Part shown: one piece after another, positions 27,600 through 37,175 of the stretch
Numbering within the stretch: position 1 is the stretch's first letter
How the letters are laid out: each line of letters starts with the position of its first letter
NCBI RefSeq assembly: GCF_000153405.2
Contig: NC_020802.1
Location: 205,883-269,882, forward strand
DNA length: 64,000 nucleotides
Source: Psychromonas sp. CNPT3
GTDB lineage: Bacteria > Pseudomonadota > Gammaproteobacteria > Enterobacterales > Psychromonadaceae
Direction of reading: 5' to 3'
Program-made: the position numbers and the translations under genes
The notes under the pieces: generated by a model
Databases searched by the model: none
What the model was told of the DNA's origin: nothing
What the model saw: only the letters and a program-made list of their open reading frames with translations

Positions 27600-28430
27600 A
27601 ATTTCCCTTTTTTATAGGGATACATCTCACAATGCTAGCGAATGCCTACAATTTATTTTTTCATTTAAAATTCAAAGTGTTAGATGTATGCTTTTCGGGC
27701 TTAAAACAAATGTAAATCATTTATTAAGCGCTGAAAAATAGTTGTAAAAAATAAAATGTGATGCGCTTAATAAAAATACAGTTTGTTGGGGCTGGGCTCT
27801 GGTAATCCCCTTAATTAGGCCTATGCTTTATACAGGTAGATAGCACAAAGCAAACGTTTGTTTTTACCTGTTAGAAAAGCTAGATAAGAAACAAGAGTGT
27901 ATGTATTAGCAACTCAGCGACTTTTAATTAAATAAAGAGAAGCTGTTGGATTATAGATAGTCAATCACTGTGAAAACGGGGGATTTGTTATTACCGCGTA
28001 TCAGTTTTTAGTAAGAGCTCAGCACGAAAGAAAGTGTTTAACGCGCAACACTTATGCCCAACGGGGATCAAGCTGAGGTCTTTTTATTGTCGAAAAAAGT
28101 GACAATAGAAAACTGCTGACAACTTATTTACTAACAGAGGAGGGATGTATTATTGCTTCATATCCGTTTTTAAAAAAGGTGATCAATGTTAGGAGATCAC
28201 GAGCCTAAGTGACTCATTGCCTAAATAGGTTTATTAATCATCTTTTTTTCTAAGCAGGTAGTCGATCGTAGCATAAGATAATAGAGTAAATATTAAGGTG
28301 TGTTTATTTTTTGGTGTAGGTATGAATGAGAAATAGACACTTAAATTGCACAAAAAATACTCTATGTGTTGAGTGAATAACGTGTCAATAAGTCTTATTG
28401 CGGTGACTTTATCGTGTTTTGATTAATTTA

Positions 28431-28460
28431 AGCGAGTCGTTTTTTGGCTCGCTTTTGTAT
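28431..28460 (+). terminator. Orphan plus-strand intrinsic terminator
   Basis: AGCGAG (28431-28436) pairs with CTCGCT (28448-28453), followed by TTTTGTATTTT. The minus side lacks a T-tract, so it works rightward. The nearest plus-strand gene upstream ends at 24413 and two minus-strand operons intervene, so it must end an unannotated transcript. Confidence 0.7.
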
Positions 28461-28654
28461 TTTCAGCCTTATCATAAGTATCTCTGATCTAACCGAATAT
28501 AAAAAAAATAACAATCTTCTCTTATAAATCATATGTTTAGTTCTTTCTTTTTTTTTGTTTTTATTTTTTCCTCCATATTTTTTTAAATAAACGAATAATT
28601 TATTTTAAAAAGTCGGATTAGCTCTTTATTTATAAGCAATACCTCTTTAATATA

Positions 28655-31600
28655 ATGGATCCATTCTTACCGTTGGTTACTTACATGCCTAAGATCACTG
28701 CACACGATATATCCACTAGTTTTGGCCGTAATATTATTGAGCGAGGCACGCGCTATTTTAAAGAAAGTCGCGTGTTATCTTGTGAATTCGATGAAGAAAA
28801 TAGCAAACTGAGTGGCAGTGTCAAAGGCCGAGAAGAAACACCTTATCAAACAAGTGCTACCATAAAAGTCTCTAATAAAGGTGGCTTTATCATTCAAAGT
28901 CATTGTGCTTGTCCGGTAGGTTGGAACTGTAAACATGCGGTTGCCTTATTACTTGCGTATCAAGCCGATACTCCTAATTATAATATTGAAAATAGCTACC
29001 AAACTTGGTTCGAAACCTTGCAAGGACAACTGCATAAGCAAAAAGAGCCCGAAGTGCATAGTGCTTATCAAGGCTATTTCCGCCTCTCTTTTATAAAAAC
29101 AGCTTATGATCATGGTTTGCAATACATTCAAGTTGAATATGGCTCATTACGTTTTCTCAAAGGTGAAAACGTCAGTGTTTTTGTTGAAAAAGATTTGATA
29201 TCGATTGTTGATAATGAATCTTGGATGGAAAGCTATAAATGGGTTAAAGCTGAAGATATTAATATATTACAGTTATTACTCGCTAAAGAAGGGCGTGTAC
29301 CTAAGTTATTGAAAACGACCCTACATACGGAAAATGATCAATTAGCGCTACAAAAAATATTAGCAACAGGTCGCTGTTTTTGGAAACATCTGAGCCTGCC
29401 GTTGCAATCAGCCGGCTCTAAAGATCTTACATTAGATTGGCACGATGAAGATGAATTGAAGCAACTGCAAGTAGATTTACAAGGAATTGAAAATTGGTTG
29501 TTAGTGCCGACGCCACAACCTTTATATATTGATATAGACAGTGGTGACATTGGTCAGATCCAAAGTCCTTTTGGGCGTGAATGGATATTATCCTTTTTAC
29601 AAACACCGCCCCTTGCCAAAGAGCAATGCCAACATTTTACCCAAGAAGTGGCATTATTGTTTCCACAAAAAGTACTTTCTAACCCGATTGTCTATCCAAG
29701 TCGAGAGATATCATCCCCTTTAAAAGTGGTCTTTTCGCTGAATGAGAAAAGAATAAAAGGCGAAGCTATTTTTGTCGCGCGTCTTTGTTTTTATTATGCA
29801 GAATTACAACTGGATCCGATTGTTCTAGAAGCACCTGAGCGTACTCAATTTATGCTTAAGGGCGAGATCATCAATATCAATCGAGATATTGAAGGCGAGA
29901 AATTAGCCGCTTATGAGTTTGAGCAGTTGTGTTTATTAGATGTGTATATGTATGATCCCAAGCAAACGAAAACGACGCATTTACAGGGGATCCTAGCACC
30001 TGAGCTTGGGGGATCTCAACAGTTTCAGTGGTTATCATTGTTAACCGCGCATAAAGCTCGCTTAGAGATCTTAGGTTGGAAATTTGATTTAGCGGCTGAT
30101 CTCGCCCTAAGTAGTGAAAAGATAGATAGCATTGATATTGCTATTTCGGAACAAGGTAATTGGTTCGATTTAGGCGTGTCAATTGAAGTCGAAGGTAAGC
30201 GTATTGAGTTACTTCCTTTATTGCTAGAATGGTTGCGTAACAATGAAAATTGGCAACAAAATGATTTTGATATCCTTTTAGTACAAGGAAATTCACGTCC
30301 ACTGCGCGTAAAACGTAGCTCTATTCAGCCTATTTTATCTATTTTGCAAGAACTCGGTGAAGTGCATAGTGAGTCGATAAAGCTACCTCAAAGCCATGCC
30401 GCATTATTGGCACAATTACCTGATATTAATAATTGGATCGGTGGAGAGCATATCCAGGCGTTGGCGAATAAATTAACCACGTTTAAAGGGATACAAGAAG
30501 TACAAGTTCCAAGTTCGTTATGCGCCACATTACGTGATTATCAATTACAGGGTTTAAACTGGCTTCTTTTCTTAAATGAGTATGGATTTTCTGGCGTGTT
30601 AGCAGATGATATGGGCTTGGGGAAAACCGTGCAAACCTTGGCTTATTTGTTATATAAAAAAGAGCATAACATGTGCACTGAGCCAGCAATAGTGATTTGC
30701 CCTACCTCATTAATTGGTAATTGGCTCAATGAGGCGCATAAATTTACACCGACGCTTAAAGTATTAGTGTTACATGGTGTAGATAGACATCAACATTTTG
30801 ACTCGATATTGCAGTATGATCTGGTGATCACCACTTATCCTCTTATTGGTCGTGATTTTAAACATCTGAATGAAATTGTTTTTTCCGATCTTATTCTTGA
30901 TGAAGCGCAAACCATTAAAAATCCATTAGCTAAAATGACCAAAAGCATTAAGCAGCTAAATGCTAAATGTCGATTATGTCTAACGGGTACGCCAATGGAG
31001 AATCATTTAGGCGAATTATGGTCATTATTTGATTTCTTAATGCCCGGATTTCTTGGAAATTACACGACGTTTAATCGTGTTTATCGTAAAGGGATTGAAG
31101 GTGAGGGTAATCAACAAATACAAGATTGGTTAATACAAAAAACGCAGCCATTTTTATTACGTCGTACTAAAGATGAAGTTGCTAAAGAATTACCTGAGAA
31201 AACAGAAATAATACATAAAATTATACTGCCAAATGATCAACGTACATTATATGAAAGTATTCGTATTACAATGGAAGCCAAGGTACGTGATTTATTAAAA
31301 GAAAAAGGTATGGCGCGTAGCCGTATTGAATTTTTAGATGCATTACTTAAATTACGCCAAGCGTGTTGTGATCCTCGATTAGTTAAATTAGAGCATGCTA
31401 AAGAAGTGAAAAGCTCTGCTAAATTAGACTTTTTAATGAACATGGTTTCAGAGATGGTAGAAGAAGGAAGACGTATTTTAATCTTCTCTCAATTTGCAAC
31501 GATGCTGACTTTAATTGAAGAAGAATTAATCGAAAAAGGCATTGATTTTGTGAAATTGACGGGCCAAACACGGGATCGTGGCGCCATTATTGAGCGTTTC

Positions 31601-31927
31601 CAAAGTGGTGAAGTACCGATATTCTTGATTTCATTAAAAGCGGGCGGTGTGGGCTTAAACTTAACGGCTGCTGATACTGTTATCCATTATGATCCATGGT
31701 GGAATCCTGCGGTCGAGAATCAAGCGACGGATAGGGCGTATCGTATTGGCCAAGATAAACCCGTTTTTGTTTATAAATTAATTTGTGAACAGACCGTTGA
31801 AGAGCGCGTACTTGCGTTGCAGGCTCGCAAGCAAAAACTGGCGGATAGTGTTTATGGTAAAGATCAAAATGTTAAATATGCACCTGATAACAGCGATGCT
31901 TTATTAAAATTATTTGAGCGCTATTAA
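28655..31927 (+). CDS. SWIM zinc-finger SNF2-family helicase
   Basis: 1090 aa (or 1080 from the ATG at 28685; neither start has a good ribosome binding site). The SWIM zinc finger CxC...CKH is at about residues 83-97 (CACPVGWNCKH). A long middle region leads to a complete SNF2 ATPase: LRDYQLQGLNWL, Walker A DDMGLGKT near 650, DEAQ box near 749, LTGTPMEN, and the C-terminal helicase motifs LKAGGVGLNLTAA and DRAYRIGQ. Family members are DNA translocases thought to remodel protein-DNA or polymerase complexes; the specific role is unknown. It stands alone, with no restriction or defence genes next to it. Confidence 0.92.
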   Translation: MDPFLPLVTYMPKITAHDISTSFGRNIIERGTRYFKESRVLSCEFDEENSKLSGSVKGREETPYQTSATIKVSNKGGFIIQSHCACPVGWNCKHAVALLLAYQADTPNYNIENSYQTWFETLQGQLHKQKEPEVHSAYQGYFRLSFIKTAYDHGLQYIQVEYGSLRFLKGENVSVFVEKDLISIVDNESWMESYKWVKAEDINILQLLLAKEGRVPKLLKTTLHTENDQLALQKILATGRCFWKHLSLPLQSAGSKDLTLDWHDEDELKQLQVDLQGIENWLLVPTPQPLYIDIDSGDIGQIQSPFGREWILSFLQTPPLAKEQCQHFTQEVALLFPQKVLSNPIVYPSREISSPLKVVFSLNEKRIKGEAIFVARLCFYYAELQLDPIVLEAPERTQFMLKGEIININRDIEGEKLAAYEFEQLCLLDVYMYDPKQTKTTHLQGILAPELGGSQQFQWLSLLTAHKARLEILGWKFDLAADLALSSEKIDSIDIAISEQGNWFDLGVSIEVEGKRIELLPLLLEWLRNNENWQQNDFDILLVQGNSRPLRVKRSSIQPILSILQELGEVHSESIKLPQSHAALLAQLPDINNWIGGEHIQALANKLTTFKGIQEVQVPSSLCATLRDYQLQGLNWLLFLNEYGFSGVLADDMGLGKTVQTLAYLLYKKEHNMCTEPAIVICPTSLIGNWLNEAHKFTPTLKVLVLHGVDRHQHFDSILQYDLVITTYPLIGRDFKHLNEIVFSDLILDEAQTIKNPLAKMTKSIKQLNAKCRLCLTGTPMENHLGELWSLFDFLMPGFLGNYTTFNRVYRKGIEGEGNQQIQDWLIQKTQPFLLRRTKDEVAKELPEKTEIIHKIILPNDQRTLYESIRITMEAKVRDLLKEKGMARSRIEFLDALLKLRQACCDPRLVKLEHAKEVKSSAKLDFLMNMVSEMVEEGRRILIFSQFATMLTLIEEELIEKGIDFVKLTGQTRDRGAIIERFQSGEVPIFLISLKAGGVGLNLTAADTVIHYDPWWNPAVENQATDRAYRIGQDKPVFVYKLICEQTVEERVLALQARKQKLADSVYGKDQNVKYAPDNSDALLKLFERY

Positions 31928-31965
31928 AATCGATTTTTACATGCAATGCTAAAAGCGATATTTTG

Positions 31966-32008
31966 ATGTGGCACAGGTGCTTTGTTTACAAAGTGACTGT
32001 TGCCACAT
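31966..32008. terminator. Long interrupted hairpin after the helicase gene
   Basis: Outer arms ATGTGGCA (31966-31973) and TGCCACAT (32001-32008). An inner stem CAG..CTTTG pairs with CAAAG..CTG around a TTTA loop. It lies 39 bp past the helicase stop. There is no clear T-tract, so it may stabilise the 3' end rather than terminate. Confidence 0.45.
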
Positions 32009-32135
32009 TGATATATCGTTATCTTCCTGACTTTCCCCGTAACGACTTATTTATTTCATCTATACTTGTAGCGTCACTGCATTTAGAGACCCTAAACATC
32101 ACGTTTAATAGGATAAGATAGCAACAGGAGAAGGC

Positions 32136-34328
32136 ATGCTTTCCAAGTCTACTTTAGAAAAAGCCAGTCGTTCTTTTCGTTTTTCAGCTTTACTTGTTCG
32201 CGCTATTCGGCGCTTTAGTCGTACCTCTGTGTCGATTGAAGGGCAAGAAAATTTGCGCAGCGCCCCCACACTCTTTGTGATCAATCATTTTACGCGCCTA
32301 GAAACGGGGTTACTGCCACAAATATTGCATAGCTATAACGAGCAAATGGTGCATTCGCTCGCCGATAGCGCGCTCTTTGTTGGGAAGTTTGCACAATATT
32401 TAGAGTCGGTTGGAGCGTATCCTGTGGATATGCCTGGACGTGATGAAAAAATCATTGCAGAGTTAATGCGCGGATCGCATAACTGGATAATCTTTCCAGA
32501 AGGCGCCATGATTAAAAACAAGAAGGTAGTGGGTAAAGGGCGTTTTCAATTACATTTAAGCGATAATATTAGGTCGCCACATACGGGGGCCGCGACCCTT
32601 GCGTTAAAATGTTACTTAATAAAAAAAGAGTATAAAAAAGCACTAGCCGAAAATAATAAAGCATTGATACAGTATTATGAAAGCACCTACCATTTACATG
32701 GCGTAAACGATCTCGCGCCATTAGATTTGTGTATTATTCCCGTTAATATTACTTATTACCCCTTACGGCCGGGTAAAAACCTATTGTCCAGTAGCGCCCA
32801 TTTACTGCTTAAAGACTTGTCACCTAAACTCGAAGAAGAGCTTTTAGTGGAAGGCAAAATATTACTCAAAGACAGTGATATCTCGGTCACCTTCGGCAGG
32901 GCAATTGAGCTACATACTTTTAGTAAACCCTATCGACGCGCTTTTGAATATCTACTGCCTTTTTTATCCCCTAAAGTACGTATTAACTGGTTAGTTAAAT
33001 TGATGGGATCGCGTTTGACACAGCTGTTTATGGGGCGAATTTATCGGCGTTTATCGATTAATATGGATCATATCATTGCTACTACGTTACGCGTTATCCC
33101 CTTGGCGGGTATTGACGTTTCTACGTTTAAAAAACAAATCTATTTAGCCTGCATAAGTATAAAGTCGCGTGATCAGCGACGGGTGCATCATAGTTTAAAT
33201 AATCATATTATTAATTTGATAACAACAGATGTTTATCAACCCTACGATAATTTTATGGCACTCGCCTTTCAAGAAAAGGTGGTCTCTATTAAAGATAAAC
33301 GCCTTTTTGTGCGCAAAGAGACGCTGTTTTCTAATGTGTCTTTTCATCGAATGCGTATTGACAATATGATTGCTGTCTTGGCAAATGAATTTGAAGTGAT
33401 GAAATATTCGGTTGCCTTGATCCGAAAAATTAGCCGTTATTCAGAAAAGAAATTAGATCAAGAAGTAGGGCAAGCGACCGAGCAAAGAGACCGTTGTATT
33501 TTTGAACAAGAAAGACAACGCTATAGTAAAGAAGAGTATCTGCAAAGCAAGGATGCTGGAAAACCACGTTTATTTAAGGGTAATAAAGGTAAAATAGGCA
33601 TTGTGTTGGCACATGGATTTTTAGCCTCACCAGGTGAAGTATCAATGCTTGCGCAGGCTTTAAATAAGTTAGGTTATGGTGTTTATTGCGTACGTCTCGT
33701 CGGCCATGGGACGCATCCTAAAGCATTACAAGATATTTCGTTAAGTGATTGGGAACTCTCATATCAGCGTGCTTATTCGATTTTAAGTCAGTATCATGAT
33801 CAAGTATTATTGGCGGGATTTTCTGCGGGCGCTTTATTGGCGTTACAAAAGGCTGCGCAGGGCAATACAAATATATTAGCAACGGTGCTCATCAACCCCG
33901 CGTTCAAGTTACATCAAAAAAGTGCCTCATTATCTCCCTTTATTGAACATTGGGATCAAGCGATGCAATATTTATCCTTACCGGCGGGTAAATTTAACTA
34001 CATCGAGAATAAAACCCAATATAAAGACACAAATTATACGAAAATGTATATTTCAGGGGTGCGCTGTTTGACGCAATTACAGGAGCAATCGGCGCAGGCT
34101 CTCGATAAAATTAAAACACCCTTATTAATTATCCAATCAGATAATGATCCGATTGTTGATATACAGGGTGCGCAGCAAATAATTCAAAAAGTGGCGTCAT
34201 TAGATAAACAATTATTATGTGTGGAAAGTGCCGATCATCATTTGATTTATCGCGATGAGGGTAAATTCATTGGACAATTGATCCATCAATTTATCGAGAA
34301 ATTAGAAGGCGTGAATGCACCTGATTAA
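32136..34328 (+). CDS. PlsC-type acyltransferase fused to an alpha/beta hydrolase
   Basis: 730 aa in two enzyme parts. The N-terminal 350 residues resemble 1-acyl-glycerol-3-phosphate acyltransferases: motif NHFTRLE near residue 50 (H-x4-E instead of the usual H-x4-D) and FPEG near 119. From about residue 488 there is an alpha/beta hydrolase: AHGFLASPGE, nucleophile Ser in GFSAG near 562, Asp near 670 (DNDPIVD) and His near 700 (ADHHLI). Such a protein could remove and re-add acyl groups on lipids. Good AGGAG-type site upstream. The substrate is unknown. Confidence 0.85.
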   Translation: MLSKSTLEKASRSFRFSALLVRAIRRFSRTSVSIEGQENLRSAPTLFVINHFTRLETGLLPQILHSYNEQMVHSLADSALFVGKFAQYLESVGAYPVDMPGRDEKIIAELMRGSHNWIIFPEGAMIKNKKVVGKGRFQLHLSDNIRSPHTGAATLALKCYLIKKEYKKALAENNKALIQYYESTYHLHGVNDLAPLDLCIIPVNITYYPLRPGKNLLSSSAHLLLKDLSPKLEEELLVEGKILLKDSDISVTFGRAIELHTFSKPYRRAFEYLLPFLSPKVRINWLVKLMGSRLTQLFMGRIYRRLSINMDHIIATTLRVIPLAGIDVSTFKKQIYLACISIKSRDQRRVHHSLNNHIINLITTDVYQPYDNFMALAFQEKVVSIKDKRLFVRKETLFSNVSFHRMRIDNMIAVLANEFEVMKYSVALIRKISRYSEKKLDQEVGQATEQRDRCIFEQERQRYSKEEYLQSKDAGKPRLFKGNKGKIGIVLAHGFLASPGEVSMLAQALNKLGYGVYCVRLVGHGTHPKALQDISLSDWELSYQRAYSILSQYHDQVLLAGFSAGALLALQKAAQGNTNILATVLINPAFKLHQKSASLSPFIEHWDQAMQYLSLPAGKFNYIENKTQYKDTNYTKMYISGVRCLTQLQEQSAQALDKIKTPLLIIQSDNDPIVDIQGAQQIIQKVASLDKQLLCVESADHHLIYRDEGKFIGQLIHQFIEKLEGVNAPD

Positions 34329-34334
34329 ATCCCT

Positions 34335-34374
34335 TTGGCGGTGCAAATAAAATGATATTTTAATGCACCGCCAA
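34335..34374. terminator. 11-bp palindrome between convergent genes
   Basis: TTGGCGGTGCA (34335-34345) and its exact complement (34364-34374). It sits six bases after the acyltransferase/hydrolase stop and six before the stop of the convergent Big_2 lipoprotein gene, so it probably serves both as a terminator. The core GGCGGTGCA recurs in the hairpin at 38585-38614. Confidence 0.65.
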
Positions 34375-34380
34375 TGTGAA

Positions 34381-37170
34381 TTATTCTATGACATTTAACG
34401 TTTCTTGTTCAACCTCAAAATCAAGGTAAGTGGCGCGGATATCAACGGCCCCGAGTTGATAAGCGACGATAGTATTAGCATCAATAAAGTTTGCAATATC
34501 AGGTTGTAAACTCGTTAATGTCGACTCGCTAGTGACGTCAATGAGAGAACAATCGGGATAACTACGCGTGACAGTATAGGTTAATTTCTCCCCCACTCGG
34601 ATATTTGGATTGTTGGGTGTTATTTGTACGTTTGGAGTGCACGCAGCCGTAATATGAATCTGCGCTTCAGGACTACTAATACCGCTAAAACTTGCTTGAA
34701 CATATGAATCTCCAATATTTTCAGGCGTAGCAAGCCCCCCTTGCTCGCCAGACGTGACAATACTCACAATCTCTGTATCACCAGTGGTCCATGTTGCAAG
34801 CTTGGTGATATCACTCTCTGATGAATCAGAATATAAACCGCGTGCATTATAAAAAACATGTTGTGTCGCGTTTATCGTCGTATCGTCAGGCGTCACGATA
34901 ATCTCTGTTAATTCGACATTTCTTATACTTAGAGATGTATTTTCAGTTAATTTTTGATAGCTTGCTTGGATGCTCACTTGACCTACTTTTATGGCAGTTG
35001 CTAACCCTATCTGGTCAATACTAGCGAGATCAGGGTTACTGGAAAGCCATTGTGCATCTTTACTCACATCCTCTGTCGAATCATCGTCATAGGTCGCAAT
35101 TAATTTATATTGCAGGGTGGTTTCTACGATGAGAGTTTCGTTTAAAGGTTGTATCTCAATAGAGCGTATAGGGGATTTCCTGACTGTCGTATTGTTGATG
35201 GCGGTAGCACCTGAAAAAGTAGCGCTAACGACGGTTGAACCTACCTTTAATGCTACGATAGTGCCTGATTTATCTGCGCTGTTATCAATAGAAGCAACAT
35301 CATCATCGCTCACTGACCACGCTGCTAAATTAGTGACGTTGATGTCGTTACCATTTTTATAATGTGCAATAGCGATAAGTTTATTTTTTTGGCCAACTTG
35401 CATTGATAATTTTTCTGGTGTGATGCGCAAACTGTCAAGAGTCGTATCTAGGGTTGTTAATGCTGCAGTGCTTTGCTTATCCTGATAAGTTGCAGTGATA
35501 ATAATGGGGGCATCAGAATATGTGAGAACACTAGCAAGGCCTTCGTCATTAATGCTGACACTGCTCGGGTCATTACTTTGATAAGACGCGTGTTGGGTTT
35601 GAAGACTGCTTGTTTTGTCACTAAACAGGGCGAAAAGTTGGTATTGTTGGCTGACACCGACAGGAAGCTTGGCAGTCTTAGGACTTAAGATCACTGATTC
35701 AAGTGTGGCACTTGTTACAGTGAATTTGGTTTTAACTTGTATATTTTTAAAAGTAGCAATGACGTCAGTTTCGCCCACTAAGAGAGCCTCAGCAAATCCG
35801 CCGTGATCACCTAAAGGTACAATCGATGCAATACGGCTATCACTCACTGACCAATTAACGAGAGTGCTAACCACTTCAGTTTGATCATCCGAATAGGTTG
35901 CTAGCGCCTCGAACTGCACGCTGTGACCTTTTGCTATTTTTGTATTTTGAGGGGTAATTTGTAATGAGGTAAGGATAGCATCATCAACATTCAAGGTAGT
36001 GGTTTTTGTTACTCCTTGATAAATTGCTGAAATATTTGTGCTACCAACCTTAAATGTGCTGGCGCTACCGTTACTATCAATTTTTGCAATATCAGTATCA
36101 TCAGAAACCCATTGTACTTGTTTTGTAATATCGTATTTATGCATGTCAGAGTAAGTGCCATAAGCTTGATATTGGACTTCATTACCTAGCTGAGTTGTTT
36201 TATTAATAGGTGTAATATTGATTTTCTTTAAGACAGCATCATTTACGGTGACAGCGGTTGTCGCGCTCATCGAGTTAAACGTTAAACTAATATCTGTTAG
36301 ACCTATTGTACTGGCAATGGCGTCCCCAGCATTGATACCCGATTCGACAATACGTACTACACCCGTATCATCACTGTGCCAGGTAACATCGCGGGTAATA
36401 TCTTGGGTTGTTCCATCACTATAATTGGCTTTAGCGTGATAAACACCCATTTTCCCCACGGGATATATACCATTATCGGGAGAGATAGAAATACTTTTTA
36501 CGCTTGCATTTGAGACCTGAAGTGAGGCGCTTGCACTGAGTGTTTGAGCGCTTGCTTGGTTATTAAATTGCACCTTTATTTTTGTATTACCTTCCTCTAG
36601 CGCACTGACTAAAGCTTGCTCATTGACGCTTGCAATATTTTTGTTTTCAACACTCCAATCACTATTTTCTGTGATATCAATAGAGCGTCCATCGGTTAAA
36701 AGGATAAAAGCATTATATTGTTTACTGGTGCCTTTACTTAAAATCTGTGTACTTGGCACAATATTAACTGTTTTTAAACTGCCTTGAATAATAGTTAATT
36801 GCGCTTTTGCCAAGTGCCCAGAATATTGGGCTGAGACGATCACGTCCCCTATTTTTTTAGCAATTAGCCTGCCATTTTTGTCGATGGCAGCGAGTTCAGG
36901 ATCGCTTAAACTCCATTTTACTTGATCTGATACATCTTCTTTTTTGCCATCCGTAAAAATAGAATACACATTAAATTGCTGTGTCATACCCGTTAATAGC
37001 GATACCTTGTTGGGTGAAATCATTAAATAGGATAGATCAAAACAAGGAGAATGTTGAGGATCACAGGTTGGCCCAGGAAATCCCGAGTCGGTATTATCAC
37101 AAGCACTTAAGAATAAAGTACAAAGAAATAAAAATAGGATATTGAGTTGTTTTATTTTAGGCATGATCAT
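34381..37170 (-). CDS. Lipoprotein with ten bacterial Ig-like (Big_2) repeats
   Basis: 929 aa; the ATG at 37162-37164 (MPKIKQ) is an alternative start with better spacing to AAGTGA. The lipobox is FLSAC. About residues 48-925 hold ten tandem Big_2 units of about 85-95 residues. Each begins with a strand such as LKxIxITP, continues with Q(Y/F)xAxAxYSDG and DVTxxVxWxSxD, and ends VGxxxIxAxYxG. Such proteins are usually surface-exposed adhesins or matrix components. It is co-directional with the OmpA-type gene just upstream (5-bp gap) and probably anchored alongside it. Confidence 0.88.
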   Translation of the reverse strand: MIMPKIKQLNILFLFLCTLFLSACDNTDSGFPGPTCDPQHSPCFDLSYLMISPNKVSLLTGMTQQFNVYSIFTDGKKEDVSDQVKWSLSDPELAAIDKNGRLIAKKIGDVIVSAQYSGHLAKAQLTIIQGSLKTVNIVPSTQILSKGTSKQYNAFILLTDGRSIDITENSDWSVENKNIASVNEQALVSALEEGNTKIKVQFNNQASAQTLSASASLQVSNASVKSISISPDNGIYPVGKMGVYHAKANYSDGTTQDITRDVTWHSDDTGVVRIVESGINAGDAIASTIGLTDISLTFNSMSATTAVTVNDAVLKKINITPINKTTQLGNEVQYQAYGTYSDMHKYDITKQVQWVSDDTDIAKIDSNGSASTFKVGSTNISAIYQGVTKTTTLNVDDAILTSLQITPQNTKIAKGHSVQFEALATYSDDQTEVVSTLVNWSVSDSRIASIVPLGDHGGFAEALLVGETDVIATFKNIQVKTKFTVTSATLESVILSPKTAKLPVGVSQQYQLFALFSDKTSSLQTQHASYQSNDPSSVSINDEGLASVLTYSDAPIIITATYQDKQSTAALTTLDTTLDSLRITPEKLSMQVGQKNKLIAIAHYKNGNDINVTNLAAWSVSDDDVASIDNSADKSGTIVALKVGSTVVSATFSGATAINNTTVRKSPIRSIEIQPLNETLIVETTLQYKLIATYDDDSTEDVSKDAQWLSSNPDLASIDQIGLATAIKVGQVSIQASYQKLTENTSLSIRNVELTEIIVTPDDTTINATQHVFYNARGLYSDSSESDITKLATWTTGDTEIVSIVTSGEQGGLATPENIGDSYVQASFSGISSPEAQIHITAACTPNVQITPNNPNIRVGEKLTYTVTRSYPDCSLIDVTSESTLTSLQPDIANFIDANTIVAYQLGAVDIRATYLDFEVEQETLNVIE

Positions 37171-37175
37171 TTCAC

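Larger units (their letters stand above)
27470..28654. other. 1.2-kb gene-free region between PTS island and helicase
   Basis: No reading frame with convincing coding features on either strand. What can be seen: the CRP-like site at 27584-27599; a nested inverted repeat at 27832-27871 (ACAGGTA and TACCTGT around the palindrome CAAACGTTTG at 27851-27860); and a plus-strand intrinsic terminator at 28431-28460. The last 150 bp before the helicase are extremely A/T-rich. No tRNA, rRNA or recognised structured RNA was found. Confidence 0.6.

Noticed and set aside
27785-28460. Possible CsrB-type or tmRNA gene in the gene-free region
   Set aside because: Only about six GGA motifs in 500 bases, far fewer than in CsrB, and no tag-peptide reading frame or tRNA-like ends.
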